From: Shimia sp. R10_1
GTDB lineage: Bacteria > Pseudomonadota > Alphaproteobacteria > Rhodobacterales > Rhodobacteraceae
Reading direction: 5' to 3'
Length of the DNA: 64,000 bases
NCBI RefSeq assembly: GCF_017744095.1
Contig: NZ_JAGHQX010000004.1
Span: 248,001 to 312,000, forward strand
Positions 17,189 through 24,691 of this stretch are shown in pieces. The position numbers and the translations under genes were made by a program. Below the pieces are notes generated by a model that was given only the letters and a program-made list of their open reading frames with translations, was not told the DNA's origin and did no database searches. Numbering within the stretch: the stretch's first letter is position 1; every line of letters starts with the position of its first letter.

Positions 17189-18303
17189 CAATGAATTCAG
17201 ACCACACCGCTCTGATGGAAACACATGCCTCACGGCGCTACTTTCAGAAGTTTGCGCGGATCACGGAGCATCTGACACAGGTGGCTGCGACACGTGAGGC
17301 GGAGGGGGAGATGCGCGCCGATGAGGTGAAAATCCTCACGCGTTATCTGGCCGCGATTGGCTACACGTTCAAAGCGCTGAGCATGAAGTATCTGCTGGTG
17401 GGGCGGCAGACCGGGCAGTTCTTTGGCAGCCTTGCAATGGATGCTGTCGAAAGCGGCTTTCCGATGTTCAATGAGCTGTTGGTGATGGCCAACGATGCCC
17501 AGCAGGCAGAAAGCCATCTGCGCAATATGCCGGATGCGGAAACGCTGAAGAACGATATGCTGCGCGCCATTATTGGCGATCAGGAGATCCCAACGAAGCT
17601 GCAATTCGCGCTGAGCCAGCGGCTCTATTATGAGGAGTTGCTCAAAGGAGAGCTGTTCTGGGCACAGAACCACCCGGAGGTGCTTTGGCTTGGCAATCTC
17701 TCTGAACGGCGGCGCAAGTTCCTGCTGCATTGGGCAGTCTATGACAGTCAGGTCAATCTGCCGACGATTTACCTCATGGAGCTTGAGGACACAGGCAAGC
17801 GGGCCTTGCCCAAGGATGAGCGGCGCTGGCCAGAGGTTCAGGCGCATCTCATGGCGCAGGCGGTGGCAGGTTTGAAGCTTGTGACCATCGCCAAGGGCTT
17901 TGATGAGAGTTTTGACGATCTGCACCCCAAGCGCCTGCAACGCCTGCATGTGGGGCCGATGTATTCCAGCGCTTTCACGCGGCAAAGCGGGCCAATCCGC
18001 GATGTGCTGGAGGCGGCGCGGGCACCGGAAGGGGAAGACTGGGCCTTGGCCTGGACCACTGAGGAGTTGCTGAGCGAAGACGTAAAGTCAGAGCGCTCTG
18101 GCTGGTTTGGCACTGTGGAGCGTCAGATCTTTGCGCTCGATCCTTTTGCCGGGCGTGGGGCAGACACTGGTGCCACGCGGATGGAGCGTTCAATTGTGCT
18201 GCCACAGCGGCCTTTTCAAGCGTTGGAAGAGCTGAACCCACCGGGATTTGGCAGCGTGAACAAATATGTGGTGAGCCCGCAGGGGCGGGTGCTCAGATAT
18301 TGA
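17173..18303 (+). CDS. Uncharacterised 376-residue protein of the cluster
   Basis: 376 residues, soluble, predicted mostly helical. I do not recognise the family. An N-terminal helical part is rich in charged residues. A hydrophobic patch follows (YLLVGRQTGQFFGSLAMDAV), which may be a buried helix or membrane-contact region. Two tryptophan-containing segments lie at about 160-200 (GELFWAQNHPEVLWLGNLSE; HWAVYDSQVNLPTIYLMEL). A Gly/Pro-rich C-terminus ends SPQGRVLRY. The start is ambiguous: ATG 17173 overlaps the membrane-protein gene, while ATG 17191 lies just after its stop and loses only six residues. It probably works with the ATPase encoded 67 bp downstream. Confidence 0.78.
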   Translation: MVEQVTMNSDHTALMETHASRRYFQKFARITEHLTQVAATREAEGEMRADEVKILTRYLAAIGYTFKALSMKYLLVGRQTGQFFGSLAMDAVESGFPMFNELLVMANDAQQAESHLRNMPDAETLKNDMLRAIIGDQEIPTKLQFALSQRLYYEELLKGELFWAQNHPEVLWLGNLSERRRKFLLHWAVYDSQVNLPTIYLMELEDTGKRALPKDERRWPEVQAHLMAQAVAGLKLVTIAKGFDESFDDLHPKRLQRLHVGPMYSSAFTRQSGPIRDVLEAARAPEGEDWALAWTTEELLSEDVKSERSGWFGTVERQIFALDPFAGRGADTGATRMERSIVLPQRPFQALEELNPPGFGSVNKYVVSPQGRVLRY

Positions 18304-18370
18304 ATGGATGCTGTGCAACCAACTTTGACTGCGCGGCTTTTGACGATATGAATTTTGGGGTTGATGTAAG

Positions 18371-20308
18371 ATGAGCCTGACAAGTGACCAGATGGAGCTG
18401 CGCGAAGAGGATATTCGCAAGCACTATGACGCCGCGGCGCAGATGCTTGCTGGCTTTGACCACACGCCGCGCATTGCCAAAGGCAAAGACATGGCACAGG
18501 CGGCGGAACGGTCCAGCGGTATCGGCACACGCCGACGGTTTCGCTCGACCACGCCGGGTTTGGTGACACGTTCAACGGCACGGCCCGAAGGGGTGCATCT
18601 GGTGGAACGTATCGAGGGCGCAGGTGTGGAAGATCCGCTGGTGTCACCGGTCCAGGCCAATGTGTTGCATGGTTTGCGGCGGGCTTTGGCGATTGCCTTG
18701 GCCGTTGGCGAAAATGTTTCTGAGGCCTCTGGGTTGGCTGATCTTAAGCGGGACAATCTGGCAGGAAGCCTCAGCGCGGATCGCAAGACGGCGTTTTCGG
18801 AGCTTTTGGCGGCGGAGGCTTTGGCGGTGAGCTATGTCTTTGCCAATGCGACATCCTTCCTGCTCGCTCCGCTTTTGGGAGAGACACAGGTCGAGGTGGG
18901 TGAGGTTGAGGAAGTTTTGACCGACAACGCCCCTTTGGCTTTGCATGGCGCACTTTGGGAACTGGATCAGGACATCGCAGCGCTTGTGAGCAGCGAGGAT
19001 CGACTGGTCGCCTGTGTCTGCGCCTTTGCTGAGCAGTTGATGGAAAAGCTGAGCCTACGCGCCCAGAACGCGCCACGACTGGAGGCCTTTGAGGGCGCGA
19101 GCTGGAAAGTTGCAGCAGATGATCTCACGATCAACGGATTTACGCCTGCACGCGCGGCCAAAGGCACCACGCTGACCATGAGTTTCAAAAAGCCCAACGA
19201 AGTTGTGGGCAACCATATCGCCAAATATCAGGCGATGAAGCTCGCCAAGATGCTGATGGCCTATGATTTTGAGCGGCGCATGAATCCCTTTGCCGAAATG
19301 GGCGGGTTCATCTTTACCTTCATGGGCGATGGCGCGCCGGGGACAGGGAAAACAACGCTCATTCAGATGATGGCGGGGATGATCCACGATTATTGTCAGG
19401 TGGCAGGTTATGCTTTCCGCTACCAGAATTTTGGCATCGACAACATCGACAGCTATCAGGGCAAATCGGGCCAGAATGCCAAATCCTTTGTGGCCAATGT
19501 GCTGGATCCGCAGGTGATTGGCTTTGGTACAATTGACGACATTGACCAGATCGCCGGCAAACGCGGAGACCGGCAGAGCTCGGCCGGGCAGCAGGAGGTC
19601 ACAGCCGTCTTTATGGAAGCTTTTGCCGGGGCCAACACGGTGGTGCGTGGCAACTGTACCTTTGGGATGTTTTCCAACTACCCTGAGAATGTGGACGACG
19701 CGCTGCGCCAGCGGGCTGGGGCGCGCTTTCTGGTGGATGGGCCGCAGACGCGGGAGGATTACATCGACATTCTCGCGCTGCTGATGGGCAAGAACCATGA
19801 TATCGCGCTGGGTGAGCATACCTTGTTTGAGGCTCAGGCCATTCAGAAAGCGGTGGCCGCCAGTTTTGAAAGCCACAACCGCCCCCATGAGGACGGGCTG
19901 CTCAACGTGTTTGAGCGCGTGCAGGGGCAAGTCGGTGAGCTGGATACAATTGCGAAGATGGGCACCTATCTGAAGGCCATTCAGGAGGCCGACCCGCGCT
20001 TCACGGGCCGTGCGATCAAGAACATCACCGATGCGGTGAAAGTGCGTGCGATGGATTTTGAACTGCCCGACGAATGGATGGAGCAGCCCGATCTGTTCCT
20101 GAAAAAGGACTACGACACCAAAAAGGCGATGATTGCTGAGCTGCGCGTGCCGATCACCACCGAGATGGTGGTGCAGGAAATCAACCGCTATGCCGACAGC
20201 GAATTCCGCTATGCCGATAAGTCTGACGAGGCCGCGATAGAGGCCATGGTGCGCGACATGGGCCGTACCGAGGCAGCAAAACAGCGCTATCTGAAAGGCA
20301 AAGCCTGA
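18371..20308 (+). CDS. AAA-family ATPase of the uncharacterised cluster
   Basis: 645 residues. Residues 1-250 are a helical N-terminal region with no recognised motif. The AAA module follows: Walker A GAPGTGKT (321-328), Walker B VIGFGTIDDID (383-391), a sensor-1 asparagine in MFSNYPEN (436) and an arginine-finger region DDALRQRAGARF (443-452). The C-terminal 150 residues include a helical lid (GRAIKNITDAVKVRAMDFEL). The arrangement resembles classical AAA remodelling ATPases (one AAA domain plus a substrate-binding N-terminal region) rather than ABC or transcription-activator ATPases. The stop codon overlaps the next start in TGATG. Likely substrate: one of the neighbouring coiled-coil or membrane proteins (inference). 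Confidence 0.85.
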   Translation: MSLTSDQMELREEDIRKHYDAAAQMLAGFDHTPRIAKGKDMAQAAERSSGIGTRRRFRSTTPGLVTRSTARPEGVHLVERIEGAGVEDPLVSPVQANVLHGLRRALAIALAVGENVSEASGLADLKRDNLAGSLSADRKTAFSELLAAEALAVSYVFANATSFLLAPLLGETQVEVGEVEEVLTDNAPLALHGALWELDQDIAALVSSEDRLVACVCAFAEQLMEKLSLRAQNAPRLEAFEGASWKVAADDLTINGFTPARAAKGTTLTMSFKKPNEVVGNHIAKYQAMKLAKMLMAYDFERRMNPFAEMGGFIFTFMGDGAPGTGKTTLIQMMAGMIHDYCQVAGYAFRYQNFGIDNIDSYQGKSGQNAKSFVANVLDPQVIGFGTIDDIDQIAGKRGDRQSSAGQQEVTAVFMEAFAGANTVVRGNCTFGMFSNYPENVDDALRQRAGARFLVDGPQTREDYIDILALLMGKNHDIALGEHTLFEAQAIQKAVAASFESHNRPHEDGLLNVFERVQGQVGELDTIAKMGTYLKAIQEADPRFTGRAIKNITDAVKVRAMDFELPDEWMEQPDLFLKKDYDTKKAMIAELRVPITTEMVVQEINRYADSEFRYADKSDEAAIEAMVRDMGRTEAAKQRYLKGKA

Positions 20309-20685
20309 TGTTTGTGATTGATACCATAGGGTTCTGGAACACTCTGGTTCCGCTGGCTGCATTGGGCCTGTTGGCCGTTTTTCTGCCACGGGTGTTGGTG
20401 GATCGCGAAACGCGCTCACATGGCAAGCTGCTGCATGGCATCGCGCTGACGGCTGCGTTTCTGGTGGCAATTGGTTTCATGATTTCCATCGCGGTCACCC
20501 AGATGCGCGGGTTCGAGGCCGTGGGACACTTTGAGATTGATCCGCTGGGCGCGGCATGGGTGCATCTGCGTCTTTCATTGATGACTGCAATTGTTTGGGC
20601 ACCGGTTCTGGGGCTGGTGTGGTTTGGCCAAGCGCAGGGCGTTGAGGCACGGCGCGGGCAGGATATCGCGGCGGGGGATCGGTGA
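20308..20685 (+). CDS. Small membrane protein of the uncharacterised cluster
   Basis: 125 residues with three hydrophobic segments: about 8-28 (FWNTLVPLAALGLLAVFLP), 42-64 (LLHGIALTAAFLVAIGFMIS) and 85-108 (LRLSLMTAIVWAPVLGLVWF). A short polar C-terminus follows. I see no catalytic motif. The ATG shares one base with the stop codon of the AAA ATPase gene (TGATG), so translation is probably coupled, which argues that the two proteins are made in a fixed ratio and may act together at the inner membrane. Confidence 0.75.
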   Translation: MFVIDTIGFWNTLVPLAALGLLAVFLPRVLVDRETRSHGKLLHGIALTAAFLVAIGFMISIAVTQMRGFEAVGHFEIDPLGAAWVHLRLSLMTAIVWAPVLGLVWFGQAQGVEARRGQDIAAGDR

Positions 20686-20700
20686 TGGAGGGGATGACAA

Positions 20701-22050
20701 ATGCATAGACTGATCCAACGCGGCTTGATGTTTGGCAATCTGATCGAGGTTGCCTCCCCGGTGTTGGTGGAGCGCTACAATCGTGCGCTGAAACATCTGA
20801 CGGGCAAGACCACCAACCTCACCGATTTTCACATCGATATCTCGGGCTATTCGCCGGAGATTGGCGACGAGCTGGATGATCATCTCTACCTCAACCACGG
20901 GGGATGCAATCGGCAGTTCATCCTGCTGACCACAGAACAGAAAACCGCGCCGCTCCTGAATGCGAAGTTCTCGACCAGCCGGGATATTCTGCGTCACTTT
21001 ATTGAGGAAAATGAACCACAGCTCTTTGCGCTCACAGCGCGAGATGCGGTGGCAGGGGAGCTGGTGAACTCTGTGTTTTCGGTGAGCGACCCGAGCCGCC
21101 TTTTGGACATTCGACAGGTCACAATCGAGGCGGACACCACGGCGGGCACGCTGCGCGATGCGGCGAAGCTTGGCGCGTTGGCTGATCGGTTCAAACAGGA
21201 GGAAGACGGCTGGTTTGATGATGTGCTGATCGCAGATATGATCACACTCGCCAAACGCACCGGTGACGTGACGCGCAATCCGGTGACGCTCAAGCAAATG
21301 GCGTTTGACCAGCAGGATTATTGGACCGCGCATTTTGGCGGCGTTTATTTGTTCCGGGGCGTGGAGCACCCGGCTGTGATCGCTGCACAGGACAGGTCCG
21401 CTTTGGGGGAGCTGCCTGTCAAATACTGCTTTGAATTCTCAGACCGCAATCAGATTGCCAAGTTTCTGGATATGAACGGTTTGGCGGAGCCGATCGTGAA
21501 GGCACGCGGTGTGGATGGTGTGGCGATCCTGCGCCAGAAAATGGACTTCATTGTCGTGGACGCGGCGCAGGATGCGGGCGTTGATCTGACAGGGGCGACC
21601 CGCAGTGATATTCGCCGTCTGGCACGCGCGCATGCGGAGGCTCTGCCGCCAGAATATCATGCGCTGCGAGGGATTGTCGCCTGGGCCGAACACAATGGAC
21701 CCTGGCCCAAAATCACCAGCGATCACCCAGCCTATTTCTACACCCTGCGTGCCACAGATACGGATCAGGCGGATCTTGTGAACATGCTGCTGTCGGAATT
21801 GGCGCCAAAGGACATTCGCCAGCTCTTCATCTGCCACAAAGAGGTGTTCTATCGCCTTTATCAAGGCTGGTCAGACACCAAGAAGAGCTTTGTCGCGGAT
21901 TTTCTGGAGCGTGAATATCAGGTGGATAAGGCAGGCGCTCGAGAGGCGCTGTTTGGGCATGATCTCCCGCTTGAGATGCCGCGGGTGCCGCGTCGTGTCA
22001 GCGAGGATATGATCGCGCGCGTTGGTCCCTGGGGGGCTGTGAGGAGGTAG
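20701..22050 (+). CDS. Uncharacterised 449-residue protein of the cluster
   Basis: 449 residues, soluble, with mixed alpha/beta character. No family recognised. It opens with MHRLIQRGLMFGNLIEVASP and contains possible metal or substrate residues in NHGGCNRQFILL (His and Cys), HHP-type clusters being absent. A helix-rich C-terminal third (LFICHKEVFYRLYQGWSDTK) ends in a proline/arginine-rich tail. There is no signal peptide or membrane helix. The gap to the preceding gene is only 15 bp and the next gene starts 3 bp after its stop, so it is inside the operon. Similar proteins are probably confined to related alphaproteobacteria (inference from not recognising it). Confidence 0.78.
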   Translation: MHRLIQRGLMFGNLIEVASPVLVERYNRALKHLTGKTTNLTDFHIDISGYSPEIGDELDDHLYLNHGGCNRQFILLTTEQKTAPLLNAKFSTSRDILRHFIEENEPQLFALTARDAVAGELVNSVFSVSDPSRLLDIRQVTIEADTTAGTLRDAAKLGALADRFKQEEDGWFDDVLIADMITLAKRTGDVTRNPVTLKQMAFDQQDYWTAHFGGVYLFRGVEHPAVIAAQDRSALGELPVKYCFEFSDRNQIAKFLDMNGLAEPIVKARGVDGVAILRQKMDFIVVDAAQDAGVDLTGATRSDIRRLARAHAEALPPEYHALRGIVAWAEHNGPWPKITSDHPAYFYTLRATDTDQADLVNMLLSELAPKDIRQLFICHKEVFYRLYQGWSDTKKSFVADFLEREYQVDKAGAREALFGHDLPLEMPRVPRRVSEDMIARVGPWGAVRR

Positions 22051-22053
22051 AAA

Positions 22054-22317
22054 ATGGCACTGCTGCGTCTAACGGTAATCGGCTTCATCCTGCTGACCAT
22101 CATTTATGTCTGTCTGTCGCTCTACAGCCGTGCGGTGCGGCGCTCTAAACTCCGTGCAGAATGGGACGAAGAGGGCATGACAGGTGATAAAGACGCGTTT
22201 ATCGAGCAAGGGCTGCAAGAGTATGATGGCTCTTTGCGTCGAAAACTGATTTTGGGTGTTTATATTGTACCAGTGACCTGTGTTGCGATCCTTATCTATG
22301 TCATCAACTTCATGTAG
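22054..22317 (+). CDS. Small two-helix membrane protein of the cluster
   Basis: 87 residues with one hydrophobic helix at each end (about 3-22, RLTVIGFILLTIIYVCLSLY; and 65-85, LGVYIVPVTCVAILIYVINF). The 40-residue polar segment between them is acidic (AEWDEEGMTGDKDAFIEQGLQEYD). By the positive-inside rule, with RRSKLR after helix 1 and RRK before helix 2, the loop faces the cytoplasm and both termini the periplasm. No enzyme motif. It starts 3 bp behind the preceding gene and ends 11 bp before the next one. A membrane adaptor role is only a guess. Confidence 0.75.
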   Translation: MALLRLTVIGFILLTIIYVCLSLYSRAVRRSKLRAEWDEEGMTGDKDAFIEQGLQEYDGSLRRKLILGVYIVPVTCVAILIYVINFM

Positions 22318-22328
22318 AGGCGGCTTAA

Positions 22329-22979
22329 ATGGTTTATGTAAAATGGATTTTCCGGATCCTGTTTTGGGGCGGCTTGGCGGCCTGGCTGCATTACACGCTG
22401 CCGCAGCATGACGTTGTGCGCCTTGTTGGCACCTATGAAGAGCGCCAGGAGTTGGGCGACTGGACGCGGATATTCTGGTCCAAACCGGACACACAGTCAG
22501 AAGGGCTGATCAACCGCGATGTGCAGTTTCTGCAGGGCTTTGATAGCAACGACAAAGCGCGGGTGTACCGCAATGAGGATACCGGCTGGAGCTGGCCGCC
22601 GTATTTCAAATTCGACACCGCGAACCTCTACACAGAGGCCAATGATGCGGTGTCGACCAAGGATGCACCGGAGTGGGTGGTGATCACCCACTATGGCTGG
22701 CGCAATGAGTTTTTCTCAGCCTTTCCAAATGCGGTGTCCATCAAACCCGCAACTGGGCCGGATATGCGGGTTATCCCTTGGTTTAACATCATTTTCCTGA
22801 CGCTTTTGGCCGCGCTCTTCTGGGCAATCTATGTACGCTGGCGGCGCTTCCGCGAGGCGCGAATCGACCCTGTGCTCGATGATGTGGCGGACAGCTGGGA
22901 TGCCGCTGGCGACAATATCACGGAAAAACGTGGCCGCTTCCGCGCCTGGCTCGATACCTGGCGCGGGAAGGCGCGTTAA
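22329..22979 (+). CDS. DUF1523-like membrane protein, last gene of the cluster
   Basis: 216 residues with a membrane helix near each end (about 5-22, and 145-163, WFNIIFLTLLAALFWAIYV). The roughly 115-residue domain between them would be periplasmic and is rich in aromatics (TGWSWPPYFKFDTANLY; VVITHYGWRNEFFSAFPNA). The opening PQHDVVRLVGTYEER and the middle segment agree with what I remember of the DUF1523 family, which has no known function. A charged cytoplasmic tail follows helix 2. The stop codon lies in a TTAA that also holds the stop codon of the convergent soeC gene, so the two genes share three bases. Confidence 0.8.
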   Translation: MVYVKWIFRILFWGGLAAWLHYTLPQHDVVRLVGTYEERQELGDWTRIFWSKPDTQSEGLINRDVQFLQGFDSNDKARVYRNEDTGWSWPPYFKFDTANLYTEANDAVSTKDAPEWVVITHYGWRNEFFSAFPNAVSIKPATGPDMRVIPWFNIIFLTLLAALFWAIYVRWRRFREARIDPVLDDVADSWDAAGDNITEKRGRFRAWLDTWRGKAR

Positions 22980-23851
22980 CGCATGCCGTAGTAGAGGCCG
23001 ACCACATGTTCGGCCTCTGCAAAGAACAGCCAGCGGGATGTGGCGACGCCTGCGATATGGCTGAGTACAGCAATCGCAGCCAGGAAGTGGCCGAAGGGCA
23101 GAAGTGTCAGAACCACCAAGGGCAGCACGAAGGTGAGCACAAAGGCGATCACACGCAGTTTCTGGGCGTGTTTGCGCCCAATGACATATATGAACTCCTT
23201 GACCAGATAGTTCGGCGCGGTGTGCGGATGGGCCATAGAGCGCACCGTGCCGCGTTCGCCCAATCCTGTGGCGGTGCCCATATCTGTGCCGCTACTGGTT
23301 AGCGCGTTGTCGCCCCTTATCCACCAGAAGATTTGGATGACTGCCGCGATGGCCAGCAAGACGATGGCCATCGTGATACGGCCTGAAAGCAACGCCCCCC
23401 CAGCAAGCGAGAAACTGAGGTAAAGTGCTGGCGTTAATGGGGTTTTCCAACGGGGCACCGTGTCGAGTTGAGCGTAAATCATTGATGTGGTGAAGACTGT
23501 GAGCAGCGAGAGCAGTGCTCCGATCCAGCCCAAGATCACGATATGTGTGGCAAAGAAGATCAGGCAGAGCGCATAGAGCCCCATGATGCAGAGCGCGGCG
23601 ACAGCGCAGACACCTTCTCGGCTCAGCCAGCTTGTGCGCCATTGGCTAAGCGCACGCCAGGCGCGTTCTGGGTGGCCAAGGTGGAAGGTGGAGGACAACA
23701 GCCCGCCCACCGCCAACGCAAAGCCTATGAAAAAGAAAGCAAAAGCCACTCCGCCTGTTGGGGGCGTCAGATCGATGCCAAGCCAGAATAGAAGGCCGAA
23801 CCCAAGACCAGAGAGGGTGGAAAAGATGATGACGGATGGTGCGGGATGCAT
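22976..23851 (-). CDS. soeC: Sulfite dehydrogenase membrane subunit SoeC (DmsC-like)
   Basis: 291 residues with about eight membrane helices, in the DmsC family of quinol-interacting anchor subunits. FHLGHPERAWRALSQWRTSWLSREG is the conserved DmsC region (split here by position: His57 and His60 lie near helix 2), and HIAGVATSRWLFFAEAEHVV is the conserved C-terminal part. In SoeABC it anchors the cytoplasmic molybdoenzyme and passes electrons from sulfite to the quinone pool. Its ATG shares one base with the soeB stop codon (TGATG). Being next to xsc-linked genes, it most likely serves sulfite disposal during taurine degradation rather than DMSO reduction. Confidence 0.88.
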   Translation of the reverse strand: MHPAPSVIIFSTLSGLGFGLLFWLGIDLTPPTGGVAFAFFFIGFALAVGGLLSSTFHLGHPERAWRALSQWRTSWLSREGVCAVAALCIMGLYALCLIFFATHIVILGWIGALLSLLTVFTTSMIYAQLDTVPRWKTPLTPALYLSFSLAGGALLSGRITMAIVLLAIAAVIQIFWWIRGDNALTSSGTDMGTATGLGERGTVRSMAHPHTAPNYLVKEFIYVIGRKHAQKLRVIAFVLTFVLPLVVLTLLPFGHFLAAIAVLSHIAGVATSRWLFFAEAEHVVGLYYGMR

Positions 23852-24612
23852 CAGGCAGACCCTCCGGGCAGTTTATCAAGCGCTTTGTCGAGCCATCCGA
23901 GGAAGCCGACCGGCTCTTCGGCCACAGGTTTCAGAAGCGGAGCCAGAAGGCTCTGATTATCCCAGGAATCCTTGGGCCTTGGGGGCAGATATTTGTTCAC
24001 AGGCTTGGTGCCCATTTCCGGCATGAGGTCGAATCCGCCTCTGCTTTCAACAAGTTGACTGACGTCTGAATTGGGATCAGACAGGTCACCGAAGTGGCGA
24101 GCGCCTGCGGGGCAGGTGCGCACGCAGGATGGAATTTGGTCTTCCTCGGGCAGGTTTTCATTGTAGATACGATCGACACACAGGGTGCATTTCTTCATCA
24201 CGCCCTCTTCCTTATCCAGCTCACGCGCGCCGTAGGGGCAGGCCCAGGCACAAAGGCCACAGCCGATGCAGTGATCCTCATTGACCAGAACAATGCCATC
24301 CTCAACCCGTTTGTAGCTGGCCCCTGTAGGACAGACGGTCACGCAAGGTGCGGTTTCGCAATGCAAACAAGACTTTGGGAAGTGTACGGTTTGCGCCGCA
24401 CCCTCTTCGGGCTGCACTTCATAGCTGTGTACCCGGTTGAGGAATGTGCCCATAGGTTCTGTGCCATAAGGGCGTTGATCAGACAAAGGCGCGCCATAGT
24501 TTTCCGTGTTCCAGCCTTTGCAAGAGATCACGCAGGCGTGGCAGCCAACACAGGTGTCCAGATCGATCACGAGGCCGAGTTTGCGGTCGGTTTGCGTTGG
24601 GAGATCCGTCAT
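23851..24612 (-). CDS. soeB: Sulfite dehydrogenase iron-sulfur subunit SoeB
   Basis: 253 residues with four cysteine clusters for [4Fe-4S] centres: CVGCHACVISC, CLHCETAPCVTVCPTG, CIGCGLCAWACPYG and CTLCVDR followed by SCVRTCPAGA. This is the DmsB/NrfC-type ferredoxin subunit, transferring electrons from the molybdenum subunit to SoeC. I chose ATG 24612, preceded by AGAGG; the open frame continues 54 codons upstream but that would run through the soeA-soeB gap without a ribosome-binding site. There is no Tat or Sec signal, fitting the cytoplasmic orientation reported for SoeABC. Confidence 0.92.
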   Translation of the reverse strand: MTDLPTQTDRKLGLVIDLDTCVGCHACVISCKGWNTENYGAPLSDQRPYGTEPMGTFLNRVHSYEVQPEEGAAQTVHFPKSCLHCETAPCVTVCPTGASYKRVEDGIVLVNEDHCIGCGLCAWACPYGARELDKEEGVMKKCTLCVDRIYNENLPEEDQIPSCVRTCPAGARHFGDLSDPNSDVSQLVESRGGFDLMPEMGTKPVNKYLPPRPKDSWDNQSLLAPLLKPVAEEPVGFLGWLDKALDKLPGGSA

Positions 24613-24691
24613 ATTTTGACCTCTGTATTGCGTCGGTATTGCGGCTGTATCGCGGAGGTGCGGCGACTCGCTCTTTGAATGGAGGTCATAC

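Noticed and set aside
19055-20470. Open minus-strand frame of 471 codons opposite the AAA ATPase gene
   Set aside because: Antisense to an intact Walker-motif ATPase; composition is His- and Arg-rich and unlike a real protein.
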